64,000 nucleotides of DNA from JAQVEB01 sp028698105 (GCA_964293155.1 CAXYYA010000017.1:1-64000), one strand, 5' to 3'; shown: positions 50,403-61,698, numbered from the stretch's first letter. The notes: a model not told the origin generated them from the letters alone. Made by a program: numbers and translations.

Positions 50403-52388
50403 TTATTTGCTCAATTTGAATTTGTAAATATAAAATGAATTTGGATCAATATTGGTTTCCAATAAATTATTATTGATAGCTTGCGTTTGCTCAACAGGAA
50501 CGATCAGGAAAGGATTTTCTATTGTATTTTCAGCGTCTAAATCGGACGACGTTAGTGTGATCAATCGTCCGTTACTCAATCGTTCATTTCGTCTCAGTCC
50601 ATTGAAATTCAGTTTTACGGGCTGCGATTTATCGGAGGTATTTATTATTTTCACAATTACTTCATTGGTTTTTTTATCCCAAACCGAACTGGCGAACAGA
50701 CCGTTTTGGCCGTTGGCGCCGGTTACCGCTTTACCATTCATGGAAAGAGGCAGCACGTTTGTCCCTTTGTTAAGCGAATAGAGTTGTTGAACGTAATAAC
50801 TCACGGTTTTTACGGTATTCAGGTTGTCGAACCAAATCATATCCGGACGCCATTGCCAGCCGTCAACATGTGCAAAAAGTGGTGCGTAAGTGGCCATGTG
50901 AACGATATCGGCATTGCGTTCCAAACCCGTCATAAACGCAGCTTCGAGAAGCGAAGTGTAAAAATGATTCCATTTTTTGCCTTTTCCGTGACAGGCATAT
51001 TCGCCGGCAAATACTTTTGGCCCCTTACGGTCGTAATTGTCGTAACGCGCACCTTGCGATAGGAACCAACTCTCGGGACGATAAAAATGCTCGTCCACCA
51101 AATCCGCATTCAAACGTCTCATTTCGGGCCAAAGGTATTCAAATTGATCGCCTTCTGATCCGGGGCCCGAACTTCCGATCACTTTTATCTCGGGATGATA
51201 TTTACGAAAAGCATCCAAAAAAGGTTTCAATCGCGCCGGATATTCCGGCCCCCATTGCTCGTTGCCAATGGCAATGAATTTGAGGTTGAACGGCGCGGGA
51301 TGCCCCATATCGGCACGTAGTTTACCCCATTTTGTGGAGGTATCGCCGTTGGCAAATTCAACCAGATCGAGCGCATCCTGAATATATCCACCCAGTTGGG
51401 CTACCGGAATATGGGCGCTTTCGTTGTTATTCTGAAATTGGCAGGCCAATCCGCAATTCACCACGGGAAGAGGTTCTGCCCCAATTTCTTCTGAAAGAAG
51501 GAAAAACTCATAAAATCCCATTCCGTAACTCTGGTAATAATCGGGAAAAAAGCGGTGCATGAAGGTGTACTGCCAGCGATTTTCATTTAACGGGCGGTTC
51601 TCCACCGGGCCTACGCTGTTTTTCCAATTATAGCGCGTGTCCAGATCGGTTCCTTCGATGATACAACCGCCCGGAAAACGAAAGACTCCGGGGCGAACAT
51701 CGTAAAGCGCTTGCGCTAAGTCTTTTCGCAAGCCGTTTTCGTGTCCTTTCCACGTGTCAACGGGAAATAGTGAAATGTGTTCTAAATCCACACCTTCGTT
51801 CGATAATAAAAATATGCGAAGACGTGCGTGAGCAAATGTTTTTGCCGGTTTCAGGATGAGGGTGTATTTTTTCCATTCCTTGGAATCTATAACCAATTCT
51901 TGCGAAGCAAAGGCTTGATTTTCATCGTTGGAGGAGATATTCACTAATTCCACTCTTATCTTGCTGTTTTCGTTTTCCAACTTTCGTGCCCAAACGGTTA
52001 ACCGGTATTCCTCTCCTTCTTTTACACCTATACCAAAATAGCCCACGTTATCCAATCCTGTGTGCTTGTGCGGATGACCTGCATCTAACAACCTGACGTA
52101 ATGTGGATTTCTTTCGAAAGGGCCATCGTCTTTGACGGTAACATTTCCATACGATTCCCATCCCATTAATCGCTGTGGAAATTCAAATGATCGGTTTTTA
52201 ACCAATTCGGCATACAAGCCGCCATCGGCGCCGTAATTGATATCTTCAAAAAATAAACCATACATGGTAGGTTGAATTACAGCACCCGGTTTCCTGGTCT
52301 GAATAACCATTTCGTTGATTTGCGCGTGTAACGATATGGCGAAAAAAACGCCGACAATCATCATTGACAGATTTCTATAATTTTTCAT
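50403..52388 (-). CDS. GH51 alpha-L-arabinofuranosidase
   Basis: A 661-residue exported enzyme (signal peptide, cleavage near HAQ, residue 23). An N-terminal part with a carbohydrate-binding-like region (about 80-210) precedes the GH51 catalytic barrel and a C-terminal beta domain. The catalytic acid/base is Glu377 in IGNEQWG and the nucleophile Glu463 in VFAGEYA. It removes alpha-L-arabinofuranosyl units from arabinan, arabinoxylan or similar chains. It lies 29 bp after the GH43 gene on the same strand and is most likely controlled by the divergently encoded hybrid sensor. Confidence 0.95.
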   Translation of the reverse strand: MKNYRNLSMMIVGVFFAISLHAQINEMVIQTRKPGAVIQPTMYGLFFEDINYGADGGLYAELVKNRSFEFPQRLMGWESYGNVTVKDDGPFERNPHYVRLLDAGHPHKHTGLDNVGYFGIGVKEGEEYRLTVWARKLENENSKIRVELVNISSNDENQAFASQELVIDSKEWKKYTLILKPAKTFAHARLRIFLLSNEGVDLEHISLFPVDTWKGHENGLRKDLAQALYDVRPGVFRFPGGCIIEGTDLDTRYNWKNSVGPVENRPLNENRWQYTFMHRFFPDYYQSYGMGFYEFFLLSEEIGAEPLPVVNCGLACQFQNNNESAHIPVAQLGGYIQDALDLVEFANGDTSTKWGKLRADMGHPAPFNLKFIAIGNEQWGPEYPARLKPFLDAFRKYHPEIKVIGSSGPGSEGDQFEYLWPEMRRLNADLVDEHFYRPESWFLSQGARYDNYDRKGPKVFAGEYACHGKGKKWNHFYTSLLEAAFMTGLERNADIVHMATYAPLFAHVDGWQWRPDMIWFDNLNTVKTVSYYVQQLYSLNKGTNVLPLSMNGKAVTGANGQNGLFASSVWDKKTNEVIVKIINTSDKSQPVKLNFNGLRRNERLSNGRLITLTSSDLDAENTIENPFLIVPVEQTQAINNNLLETNIDPNSFYIYKFKLSK

Positions 52389-52417
52389 GTTGCAATAAAT
52401 TAGTTGTAATATTTCGT

Positions 52418-53917
52418 TTATTTGATTTTTTTACCCCATACCGTACGTCCGTTATTATCCAGTCCCGTGAAGAGAAGTGTTTCGGTTTCGTTTTCCCAAT
52501 CGTGTCCTGCAAAGGTAATTAAATTATTTATAGTTTCGTTTTGTAACGTTATGCTCAGTGTCTGATCCCTTTTTGAAAAATTCCACCTGCCTGTTTCATT
52601 AACTCGTTGATCTGTTGTGAGCTGTAAGAATGAAGAGTAATTCCATTCGTCTTTTTCCAGTTCTCCTTCACCCCACAGAACTTGTCCGGCTTCCAACTCT
52701 CTTTCGTGTTTGGGTTCAGTTATGCGAATAATTTCCCAAACGCCTTCAACATCTTTTTTCGTGATTTTATTTTTTTTGTTCCCAACAAATCTTTCCGGAG
52801 AAACTACAGGCCATCCGTCGGGTGTGAAGAATATCTCTCTGATGTGAAGAACCATTAGTTGATTTTGAGGTGAAAGACGTCCCTGATGCGCCATGAAATA
52901 TCTGCCGTCCGGATTTTTCAAAACGCCACAATGTCCTGTTCCGGCCCAGCCGGGATGGTTGTTAAACTTGTAAGGTGTAACGATTATGGGAAAATTATTG
53001 GTTGTGTCGGCAATATTTTTTCCGAAGTAATCGTAGAAAGGACCTTCAGCATTATCCGAGCGTCCGACGCGTATATTGTAAGTTGTCATCAGAGGATCAT
53101 AAGAGAGGAATATGAAATATTTTTTTAAAGAGGGATTATAGATAACTTCGGGAGCCTCTAAATTATCTTTTTTATAATTTGCTCTTCGCGCTACTAAATG
53201 ACCCAAATTATTTGTATCCATCGTTAATCCTGTTAAAGGATCGAGTTCAACACAATAGAGCCCCCCAAAAAACGATCCGTAGGTCATCCATTGTTTACCT
53301 GTTTTTTCATCGTAATAAACTGTTGGATCAATAGCGTTCATAAGTGTCTGATTATTTGATTTTACTACGCATCCTTTTTGCGTCCACGGCCCTTCGGGCG
53401 AAGCCGATTCTGCCAAACCGATGTACGAACTTTTCTTACCAAATGCGGAAACACAATAATATAGCCTGTATTTATCGTTATGCTTTATAATGTACGGTGC
53501 CCAAATGTTTGTCGCGCCTCTTCCTTGAGAATTTTCGTGTACCCACTTTACTGCTTCGTCAGGGATTTCAGGAAAAGCCCATCCCCTGAATTCCCAATTC
53601 ACTAAATCCTTCGAACGGCGAATTTGAATGTAACCGATGTAAATACCTTTGTCTTTAGCTTCCTTTCGGTTTTCTCGATAAATTGCGTCGGTGGAATACA
53701 TGTAATAATACTCACCTAATTTTTTAAAAGAGGGATCATGTACATTATAGGGCCCCCACTGACTGTAATTTTCCATTCGGGACAATGCAGAATAATCATC
53801 TATCCAAGGATTTGATTGATTTTTTGGCAAAACCAGCGGTTTATTTTGTTCACACGATGCAATGATAAAAAAAAGAATAATCAATGTGTACGCGTTAAAG
53901 CCAGTGCAATTTTTCAT
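52418..53917 (-). CDS. GH43 arabinanase/arabinofuranosidase, lipoprotein
   Basis: A lipoprotein of about 499 residues (LIILFFIIASC lipobox) counted from ATG 53917; the frame is open to 53983 but the extension destroys the leader. The GH43 catalytic triad in this numbering is Asp61 (NVHDPS, base), Asp197 (NAIDPTVYYDE) and Glu254 (NLEAPEV, acid). A C-terminal beta domain (about 385-499) resembles those of extracellular endo-arabinanases. It probably cuts 1,5-linked arabinan at the surface, ahead of the GH51 enzyme in the same operon. Confidence 0.92.
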   Translation of the reverse strand: MKNCTGFNAYTLIILFFIIASCEQNKPLVLPKNQSNPWIDDYSALSRMENYSQWGPYNVHDPSFKKLGEYYYMYSTDAIYRENRKEAKDKGIYIGYIQIRRSKDLVNWEFRGWAFPEIPDEAVKWVHENSQGRGATNIWAPYIIKHNDKYRLYYCVSAFGKKSSYIGLAESASPEGPWTQKGCVVKSNNQTLMNAIDPTVYYDEKTGKQWMTYGSFFGGLYCVELDPLTGLTMDTNNLGHLVARRANYKKDNLEAPEVIYNPSLKKYFIFLSYDPLMTTYNIRVGRSDNAEGPFYDYFGKNIADTTNNFPIIVTPYKFNNHPGWAGTGHCGVLKNPDGRYFMAHQGRLSPQNQLMVLHIREIFFTPDGWPVVSPERFVGNKKNKITKKDVEGVWEIIRITEPKHERELEAGQVLWGEGELEKDEWNYSSFLQLTTDQRVNETGRWNFSKRDQTLSITLQNETINNLITFAGHDWENETETLLFTGLDNNGRTVWGKKIK

Positions 53918-54050
53918 CGTAATAATTTTTATACAACACAAAAAAAGAATTTTTTTTTGTTTCAAAGGGAGATATACGACCAAATAAGGTGGATAAAAGG
54001 TCTGTTTGCCAAAATAGTTCTTTTTAACTTATTTTCTATCATATTTATTA

Positions 54051-54058
54051 TATTTTTG
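54051..54058 (+). promoter_or_regulatory. -7 promoter box for the hybrid sensor gene
   Basis: TATTTTTG matches TAnnTTTG, 20 bases before the ATG at 54079, implying a very short leader. The interval 53918-54078 also has to hold the divergent GH43 promoter. Confidence 0.55.
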
Positions 54059-54078
54059 TGGAGTCTGAATAAACGTTT

Positions 54079-57000
54079 ATGAAAATGAAAAAACAATTAA
54101 TCCTATTTATATACCTCATTCTTCCGTTGTATATCCATGCCCAAAACTTGTCGAAGGATAATTGTAACATTACTTATATAACGATGGAGAACGGTCTTTT
54201 GCATAATTATATAGACGATATATACGAAGATAAACGTGGTTTTGTGTGGGTGTCCACTGGTAGCGGATTATCGCGATATGATGGATACACTTTCATCAAC
54301 TACAACATGGGAACTTCTCCTATACGTTTGAAAGGAAATTTTGTGCATAAAATTTGCGAAGACAGGTTTAACAGGCTTTGGATAGCTTCAGACGGAGGAT
54401 TGGATGTGTTGAGTCTCGATAATCTGAAATTAGTTAATCTTTTTGAAGACGAAATTCCAACACAGATACCGTTTTTGAAAAATCCTATCATAAACATCTT
54501 GACTGACAAAAACGGAGATATTTGGTTAGTCTCGAGGAACATTTACAAGATTAATATTGGCGGAGATGGACAGATAAAAAATATTCTGAAACTACCGGAA
54601 AATTTGCAATCCATGCGATTTATTGCTATGGAAGACGTGGATTCGGATGGTGATATATGGGCAGGCTTCCATGATAACGTTTACAAACTTTATCAGGCAA
54701 AAAACAATGAACTAAAAGCTGTCCCCGTATCAGAAAATCTTAAATTCGGAAGAAATTCTCTTATTATAAAGTTTCTTCCAAATGAAAATGACGTATGGAT
54801 AGGTACTGAACGTGGGTTATACAGGTATTTTCGGAACGAAAATGACGTCAAGAGGTACGGTTATGATGAATCGAATTCTTTTTCTCTGTCACAGAATTTC
54901 ATTACCGATTTGGTTTTGACTAAAAACAATCAGTTAATTGTTGGAACACTAAAGGGATTAAACATTTATAATCCGCTCACAGATGGTTTCGAACGGATAA
55001 TGGCAAGCAATCTCAAGGGAGGAGAAGGATTAAATAGCAACTTTATCAATTGCATGTATTACGACGGAAATGCCTTATGGTGCGGTACTGAAACGGGTGG
55101 AATTAACAAACTAAATCCGAAGAAATTAAGTATTAAAAACTATACTCACGATAGCGATATTAGTAAAAGTTTGTCTCAGAATCCGGTAAACGTTATTTTA
55201 GAAGACAAAGATAAAAACCTGTGGGTCGGAACCGTGGAAGGAGGTTTAAACCTTAAACAGGAAGGACAAGAAAACTTTGTGCATTTTACCCAATCATCAT
55301 CAACTCAATTATCTCATAACTCCGTGAGTGCTTTAAGTGTGGATAACCTGGATCGTTTGTGGGTTGGCACGTGGGGGTACGGAATATCGGTTATTGATAG
55401 AAAAAACCCGTCAAAAAGATCATTGATGAATATAAATTCCAATGTGTTCCCAGGTTTTTTACTCGATCTGGTAGGCGGATTATTTTACGATTCAATAAAT
55501 AAAGGGATGTGGATCGGATCAAATCAGGGACTTTATTTTTATGATTTGGAACATAACAAACTGGTGGTGCCTGCCTCGGAAGAAATATTCAGAAATATTT
55601 TGGGTGTAATAGGAATGACATCCGATGACAAGGGCTATTTATGGGTTGGGAGTCAGGAAGGTGTTTATGCTATAAATTTAAATTCGAATAAAAATAATCA
55701 GTTTGATTATTCTCATTACAGATACAAGTTGGATGACCCACATTCTCAACTTGTTGAGCGAATAACGAGTTTGTATTTAGATTCCGATAATATTCTTTGG
55801 TTAGGAAGCGACGGATTTGGGTTTTATAAGCGAATAGTAAACAACGACGGTTCATTGTCGTTTGAATCTTATACAAGTTCTAACGGATTGGCTAATAACA
55901 ATGTTAAAGGTATTTTGGAAGACGAATCGGGAAATTTGTGGATTAGTACCAATCAAGGGCTATCTTGTTTCGACAAGAAAAATAACGGTTTTATTAATTA
56001 TTATAAAGAAGATGGGATTGACAGTAATCAGTTTTATTGGAACGCATATTGCAAAACTGAAAGCGGATTACTCTATTTTGGAACACTAAACGGACTAATT
56101 GCCATCAACCCTTCAACGGTAAAACCGGAGACAGTCAATTATAAAGTTACGTTAACTGACTTTTATGTGGATGATGAAAAGGTTTATCCGGGAAACATAA
56201 TTAATCGTGATATTTCTCAGACAAATAAAATTTCTTTACACGAAAAGAATAAATCCTTTACATTGAATTTTTCGGCATTGAACTACAACACCACAAATAA
56301 TTATATTTACGCATATCGTTTGTTAGGATATGACGACAAATGGATTGAACTCCCCAAAAATATTCATTCGGCAAGCTACATGAATTTATCGCCGGGAAAT
56401 TATACCTTTCAGGTTAAGTATGTCCCAAAAAGTGGGATTGAACAAGGAGCAACAACCAATTTACAGATCCGTATAAAACCTTTTTTTTACAAGACTGTTT
56501 GGTTTGCCATACTTATTGCCGTGTTGGCAATTACCACATTTTTGTTATGGTATTATCGGCGAGTCAAGATATACGAAGAACAGCAAAAATACCTTCAACA
56601 AACAGTTGATGAGCGTACAAGGGAGTTAGAATATCAGAAAGGAATATTGATTGAACAAAAAAACGAGCTATCGCAACAGAATCTGATGCTGAGCAGGCAG
56701 AATGAAAAAATCACGCAACAAAAGAATCAATTGATAAATATGTCGCGAAAAGTGCAGAAGATGAACGTGGACAGATTGGAATTTTTCACAAATATCTCAC
56801 ATGAATTCCGTACACCGATTACATTGATAATGGGGCCGGTGGAAAGAGCATTACGATTGAGTACCAATCCATATGTGATTGAACAACTTAATTTTGCTGA
56901 TAGAAATTCAAAGTATCTATTATCACTAATCAATCAATTGATGGATTTTCAGAAAATTGAATCAAAGAAAATAGATGTTTCGTATGTGAAAAATAACTTT

Positions 57001-58332
57001 TTGAATTTCATGGAAACAATATTATCATCGTTCGATTCGCAGGCAAGCGATCGGAATATTACTATACGAAGAAGATTTTCTCTGATTAAACCGGTTCTGT
57101 TCTATGACGACGAAGCGATACATAAAATAATGATAAATTTGCTGTCTAATGCCATAAAATATACACCAAATGGAGGTGAAATCACCATTTACATAAAATC
57201 ACTTATAGATAAACAAACAGATAAGGAAAAAATTTATATCTCTGTAAAAGACTCCGGCGCCGGAATCCCCGAAGAGGATTTGGATAAGATTTTCAGGCGT
57301 TTTTATCAATCACGAAACCATTTAAGATTTCCTGTGCACGGCCAAAGCGGAACAGGTATAGGCCTTTATTTGTGCAAACAAATAGTGCAGTTGTTGGGTG
57401 GTGTGATAACGGTGAAAAATAATAAAGGGGCCGGTTGTTCATTCCGGACAATTCTGCCTTTACACAGGAATAATCCTCATTCAGATGAGGTTATAAGTAA
57501 GAATGCCGATAACGAGGTACCACAACCCGTCGTTCAATCAGGAGACCACCTCGATGAGTGGAAAAAAGGACGATTAACTTTTCTGGTCGTGGAAGACAAT
57601 CGGGATATGGGCAACTATATCTGCTCGGTACTTTCTACCGATTATAATACATTGGAGGCTAAAAATGGCATTGAAGCGCTTCATATCCTGGAAAAACATA
57701 ATATAGACTTTATCATTAGCGATTTAATGATGCCAGAAATGGATGGTATTGAATTGTCAAAAAAAGTAAAAGAAAAGTTTTCTACGTCTCATATTCCTTT
57801 TCTGATGCTTACAGCAAAAACATCTGAGGCTGCGCGATTAGAAAGTTATCGGGTAGGTGTTGATTCCTATATCGTAAAACCATTTGATGAAGAAATTCTA
57901 TTGACCCGCATTCGAAATATCTTGCAAACACGTGAAAGCTATCAACAGCAATTCTCGAAAAACATGAATACCGATGTTTTTGGGATGACGGAGGAGTCCA
58001 ACGATCGGAAGTTTATGAATAATGTGTTAGAAGTAATGAAAAAAAATTATCAAAATCCTTACTTCGAAGTGAGTGATTTTATTGAAGCGATGGGTGTGAG
58101 TAAATCTCTGTTAAATAAAAAGCTTAACGCTTTGAGCGGAAAATCCTCTGGCCAATTTATTCGAATTTACCGGCTAAATATAGCCTATAGTCTCATCCTC
58201 GAAAATAAGAAAACAAGAAATAAAAATATTTCGGACATCGCTTACGATGTCGGGTTTAATGATCCAAAATATTTTACCCGTTGTTTTTCCAAACAATTCA
58301 ATGTTACTCCAAGCGGATTAATGGGTGAGTAA
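54079..58332 (+). CDS. Hybrid two-component system regulator (HTCS) for an arabinan locus
   Basis: A 1,417-residue one-protein sensor and regulator. Order: signal peptide (1-21), a periplasmic region of about 14 Reg_prop propeller repeats (about 30-725; DKRGFVWVSTGSGLSRYDG-type units), a Y_Y_Y domain (about 735-800), one membrane span (about 808-828), a coiled coil (about 835-890), HisKA with His908 in NISHEFRTP, HATPase (about 1010-1130), a receiver with Asp1215 (IISDLMMPEMDG) and a C-terminal AraC-type helix-turn-helix (about 1315-1417). It should bind a released oligosaccharide in the periplasm and activate the neighbouring genes. The full set of phosphotransfer residues is present. Confidence 0.97.
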   Translation: MKMKKQLILFIYLILPLYIHAQNLSKDNCNITYITMENGLLHNYIDDIYEDKRGFVWVSTGSGLSRYDGYTFINYNMGTSPIRLKGNFVHKICEDRFNRLWIASDGGLDVLSLDNLKLVNLFEDEIPTQIPFLKNPIINILTDKNGDIWLVSRNIYKINIGGDGQIKNILKLPENLQSMRFIAMEDVDSDGDIWAGFHDNVYKLYQAKNNELKAVPVSENLKFGRNSLIIKFLPNENDVWIGTERGLYRYFRNENDVKRYGYDESNSFSLSQNFITDLVLTKNNQLIVGTLKGLNIYNPLTDGFERIMASNLKGGEGLNSNFINCMYYDGNALWCGTETGGINKLNPKKLSIKNYTHDSDISKSLSQNPVNVILEDKDKNLWVGTVEGGLNLKQEGQENFVHFTQSSSTQLSHNSVSALSVDNLDRLWVGTWGYGISVIDRKNPSKRSLMNINSNVFPGFLLDLVGGLFYDSINKGMWIGSNQGLYFYDLEHNKLVVPASEEIFRNILGVIGMTSDDKGYLWVGSQEGVYAINLNSNKNNQFDYSHYRYKLDDPHSQLVERITSLYLDSDNILWLGSDGFGFYKRIVNNDGSLSFESYTSSNGLANNNVKGILEDESGNLWISTNQGLSCFDKKNNGFINYYKEDGIDSNQFYWNAYCKTESGLLYFGTLNGLIAINPSTVKPETVNYKVTLTDFYVDDEKVYPGNIINRDISQTNKISLHEKNKSFTLNFSALNYNTTNNYIYAYRLLGYDDKWIELPKNIHSASYMNLSPGNYTFQVKYVPKSGIEQGATTNLQIRIKPFFYKTVWFAILIAVLAITTFLLWYYRRVKIYEEQQKYLQQTVDERTRELEYQKGILIEQKNELSQQNLMLSRQNEKITQQKNQLINMSRKVQKMNVDRLEFFTNISHEFRTPITLIMGPVERALRLSTNPYVIEQLNFADRNSKYLLSLINQLMDFQKIESKKIDVSYVKNNFLNFMETILSSFDSQASDRNITIRRRFSLIKPVLFYDDEAIHKIMINLLSNAIKYTPNGGEITIYIKSLIDKQTDKEKIYISVKDSGAGIPEEDLDKIFRRFYQSRNHLRFPVHGQSGTGIGLYLCKQIVQLLGGVITVKNNKGAGCSFRTILPLHRNNPHSDEVISKNADNEVPQPVVQSGDHLDEWKKGRLTFLVVEDNRDMGNYICSVLSTDYNTLEAKNGIEALHILEKHNIDFIISDLMMPEMDGIELSKKVKEKFSTSHIPFLMLTAKTSEAARLESYRVGVDSYIVKPFDEEILLTRIRNILQTRESYQQQFSKNMNTDVFGMTEESNDRKFMNNVLEVMKKNYQNPYFEVSDFIEAMGVSKSLLNKKLNALSGKSSGQFIRIYRLNIAYSLILENKKTRNKNISDIAYDVGFNDPKYFTRCFSKQFNVTPSGLMGE

Positions 58333-58539
58333 GTGGAGCATTGATTTTTTTGCAATACAAGTGAGAAAAGATTTAACAATAAATGCTCAATTCTCCACTT
58401 TATTTAATCTTTTGTCCACCCTTTATTCAACCGATTATTTGAATCTTTGCACAAATTAAGAACCTTGAGGTTTTTTTAAATTAATCAATTTAAAAATGTT
58501 GAGAGTGAATTCAATAACTTTTAAATCCTTAATTGTAGT

Positions 58540-61500
58540 ATGCAAAGAAGATTAGTTATTTTTTTATTTGTGCTGTCTATCGGTATGGTATTCAGCAGTA
58601 TGGTAACGGCACAGAATACCGTTACGGGAACTGTGGTTGATTCACAAAATTCTCCACTGATTGGAGTTAATGTTGTGGAAAAAGGAACTACAAACGGAAC
58701 CGTTACTGATATTGACGGGAATTACAAGCTCGATGTCAAAAACGGAGCAACGCTGGTTTTTAGTTATATCGGTTTTGTAACACAGGAAATACAGGTAACG
58801 GGAAACAGGCTGAACGTGGTGTTAAGAGAAGATACGGAAATGCTTGATGAAGTGGTTGTCGTAGGATATGGCACCCAATCAAAACGAAACGTTTCGGGGT
58901 CAATAAGTAGTGTGAAAGCCGAGGATATTATTCGCTCGACGTCCACCACATTAAGTGGTGCGTTAGCCGGTAAAGTGCAGGGTATTACCACGCGTGCTTC
59001 CGATGCGCGTCCGGGTAGAGGTATAAATCTTCAGATCAGAAACTTGGGTAATCCCTTATTTGTGATTGACGGTATAGCCTATAGCGGGATAACCGGATCG
59101 GATGCTTTTGGGTTATCGCAAGGATCGGGAGAAAACATATTCAACAACTTATCTCTGGAAGATATTGAAAGTATCTCCATTCTGAAAGATGCCTCAGCCG
59201 CAGTTTACGGATTAAGAGCATCAAATGGTGTTGTTTTGGTAACAACAAAAAAAGGAAGTAGAAGCGAAAAAGTGCAAGTAAACTTGAATGGATACTATGG
59301 TATGCAAAATTTTACGCGATACCCGCAGCCGGCAAATGCGTATCAATTTGTTAGAGCAAGGGTTGAATCAGAACAAAATTATGGCCGTGATCCATCGTTA
59401 CTTTACAATCCCGAAGAATTGTTGAAGTGGCAATCAGGTACAGACCCCGGGTATAAAAGTTACGATTATTTAGATATCGTTACAAGACCAAACGTTCCTC
59501 AATATTACCTGAACGGAAACGTCTCGGGCGGGTCTGATAAGACAACTTATTACTTGTCTGTTGCTCACACGGCTCAGGATGCAATAATCAGAGATTTTTA
59601 TTACAATCGGTCGAACATTCAGGCAAACATTGAAGCAAAATTATTGTCGGGTTTAACCGTTGGAACACAAATGTCGGCCGTTCTTGAAAAAACGCATAAT
59701 GTAGGCGTTCCCGGGCTTGACGATTATTTTAATCCGCTGTTGAGTGTATTTACGATGTGGCCTATCGAAAGTCCGTATGCGAACGATAATCCCAAATACA
59801 TTAATCAAACACACAATGTGAATGTAAATCCGGCAACTTACAAAGATGATGTTACCGGGTGGGTTGACTTGTATCAGCGCAGCACGAACGTTAACTTATA
59901 TGCTGAATACAAATTCAAATTTGGTCTCGCCGTTAAAGGAACATACTCATATAATTATCGGAACGATGATTTTGATGGATTTGAGTACACATATGATGCA
60001 TATCGTTACGATCCAAGTACCGACACGTACTACACGCAACCGGGTTGGGGAAACCAAAATCCATGGCGTGAAAAACACAAACGAAATGTTGTGCAACGGT
60101 TCCAGCAAATACAGGCGACTTACGATAAAACATTCGAGGATCATACGCTCTCTGCGGTAGTCGCGTTTGAACGTTCGGACTATGATAATACATATTTTGT
60201 AGTTCACACAGTACCATCCAACAATTACATCGAAAGAATGTATTTAAACGAACAAGATTATTTGGCTGATGATTGGAGTTATCAAGCCAGGGAAGGATAT
60301 ATCGGCAGGATAAATTACAATTACAAAAGCAAATATATTCTGGAATTACTTGGAAGATACGATGGTTCGTATTTATACTACAAAGACAGTCGTTTTGGTT
60401 TCTTCCCGGGAGTTTCACTTGCCTGGAGAATTTCCGACGAGAATTTCTTTTCACCGCTGAAAAACGTATTTAATGATTTCAAACTAAGAGCTTCTTATGG
60501 AGTAACTGGTAGTGAAATGGGTGTAAATGCGTTTGATTACCTGGGTGGATTCAATTTTGGTTCTGGAAGTTCGGTTTTTGACGGTACCTACGTGAACGGC
60601 ATCGTTCCTCGAGGATTGCCTATCCGAAATTTAAGTTGGGTTAGAAATCATTCATCCAACATTGGATTCGATTTTTCTTCACTCGATTATAAACTTACAG
60701 GCAGCTTTGATGTTTTCGAAAGAAGAAGAACAGGGTTACCTGCAGCTCGTTATGATGTTAAACTTCCATCGGAAGTGGGCTATGGCTTGCCCAACGAAAA
60801 TCTGGAATCGGATGCACACAGAGGAGTGGAAGGAATTATTTCCTATACGAACAAAATTGGTGATTTTGAATACAGGGTAGGAGCCAATGCTTCTGTATCG
60901 CGAAGGCGATGGTTGTATGCCTATAAACCCCGATTTGGAAATTCATGGAATGTGTACCGGAACTCAAGTGAAGACAGATGGACAGGTATAACTTGGGGGT
61001 ATCAAATTGTCGGTCGTTTTGAATCCATGGAAGATATCGCAAATTATCCAATTAACAACGATGGTAGAGGAAACACGGATATGCTTCCCGGAGATTTCAA
61101 ATACAAAGACGTAAATAACGATGGAATCATAAACTGGATGGACGAAAGGCCCATAGGTTACGCTTTAGGAGCCCAGCCCTACATGAGTTATGGATTAAAT
61201 CTCGGATTAAATTGGAAAAATTGGTCATTAACAACCGATTTTGCAGGCGCAACCATGCAAAGCTACCGGCGAAATTGGGAGTTGAAATTCCCGTTTCAAA
61301 ATAACGGTAGTGCCCCTGCTTATATGTTTGAAGACCGCTGGCACAGAGAAGATCCATACAATCCAAACAGTCAATGGGTGTCCGGAACATATCCTGCTAT
61401 TCGGCAGAACCTCAGAGGAGACCATCCAATTTATTGGACAAACGACTTTTGGGTGACGAATGTCAGTTATTTCCGTCTGAAAAACATTGAGTTAGGCTAC

Positions 61501-61686
61501 ACAATACCCAAAAGTTTAAGCGAAAAATTGGGCGCTTCCAATTTACGGTTCTACATAAACGGCACCAATGTATTTTCACTTGACAATGTGGGAAGATTTC
61601 AGATTGATCCGGAAATAGCTTCCGAAAACGGATTGGTTTATCCTTTGCAAAAAATGGTTTTACTGGGTTTTAACGTAACTTTCTAA
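58540..61686 (+). CDS. SusC-family TonB-dependent transporter
   Basis: A 1,048-residue SusC without an STN domain. Signal peptide (about 1-25), carboxypeptidase-regulatory-like domain (27-110), DEVVVVGYG box (about 104-112), a plug with PLFVIDGIAYSG and ISILKDASAAVYGLRASNGV, and a barrel ending in LLGFNVTF. Lack of STN fits control by the hybrid sensor, not by an ECF/FecR pair. It precedes its SusD partner by 12 bp. The 207-bp gap upstream has a weak -7 box (AATCTTTG, near 58444). Confidence 0.95.
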   Translation: MQRRLVIFLFVLSIGMVFSSMVTAQNTVTGTVVDSQNSPLIGVNVVEKGTTNGTVTDIDGNYKLDVKNGATLVFSYIGFVTQEIQVTGNRLNVVLREDTEMLDEVVVVGYGTQSKRNVSGSISSVKAEDIIRSTSTTLSGALAGKVQGITTRASDARPGRGINLQIRNLGNPLFVIDGIAYSGITGSDAFGLSQGSGENIFNNLSLEDIESISILKDASAAVYGLRASNGVVLVTTKKGSRSEKVQVNLNGYYGMQNFTRYPQPANAYQFVRARVESEQNYGRDPSLLYNPEELLKWQSGTDPGYKSYDYLDIVTRPNVPQYYLNGNVSGGSDKTTYYLSVAHTAQDAIIRDFYYNRSNIQANIEAKLLSGLTVGTQMSAVLEKTHNVGVPGLDDYFNPLLSVFTMWPIESPYANDNPKYINQTHNVNVNPATYKDDVTGWVDLYQRSTNVNLYAEYKFKFGLAVKGTYSYNYRNDDFDGFEYTYDAYRYDPSTDTYYTQPGWGNQNPWREKHKRNVVQRFQQIQATYDKTFEDHTLSAVVAFERSDYDNTYFVVHTVPSNNYIERMYLNEQDYLADDWSYQAREGYIGRINYNYKSKYILELLGRYDGSYLYYKDSRFGFFPGVSLAWRISDENFFSPLKNVFNDFKLRASYGVTGSEMGVNAFDYLGGFNFGSGSSVFDGTYVNGIVPRGLPIRNLSWVRNHSSNIGFDFSSLDYKLTGSFDVFERRRTGLPAARYDVKLPSEVGYGLPNENLESDAHRGVEGIISYTNKIGDFEYRVGANASVSRRRWLYAYKPRFGNSWNVYRNSSEDRWTGITWGYQIVGRFESMEDIANYPINNDGRGNTDMLPGDFKYKDVNNDGIINWMDERPIGYALGAQPYMSYGLNLGLNWKNWSLTTDFAGATMQSYRRNWELKFPFQNNGSAPAYMFEDRWHREDPYNPNSQWVSGTYPAIRQNLRGDHPIYWTNDFWVTNVSYFRLKNIELGYTIPKSLSEKLGASNLRFYINGTNVFSLDNVGRFQIDPEIASENGLVYPLQKMVLLGFNVTF

Positions 61687-61698
61687 AAATTACTCTTT

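Noticed and set aside
53816..54082. 88-codon frame between the GH43 and hybrid-sensor genes
   Set aside because: It is opposite the GH43 leader, lies over the divergent promoter region and has no recognisable feature.
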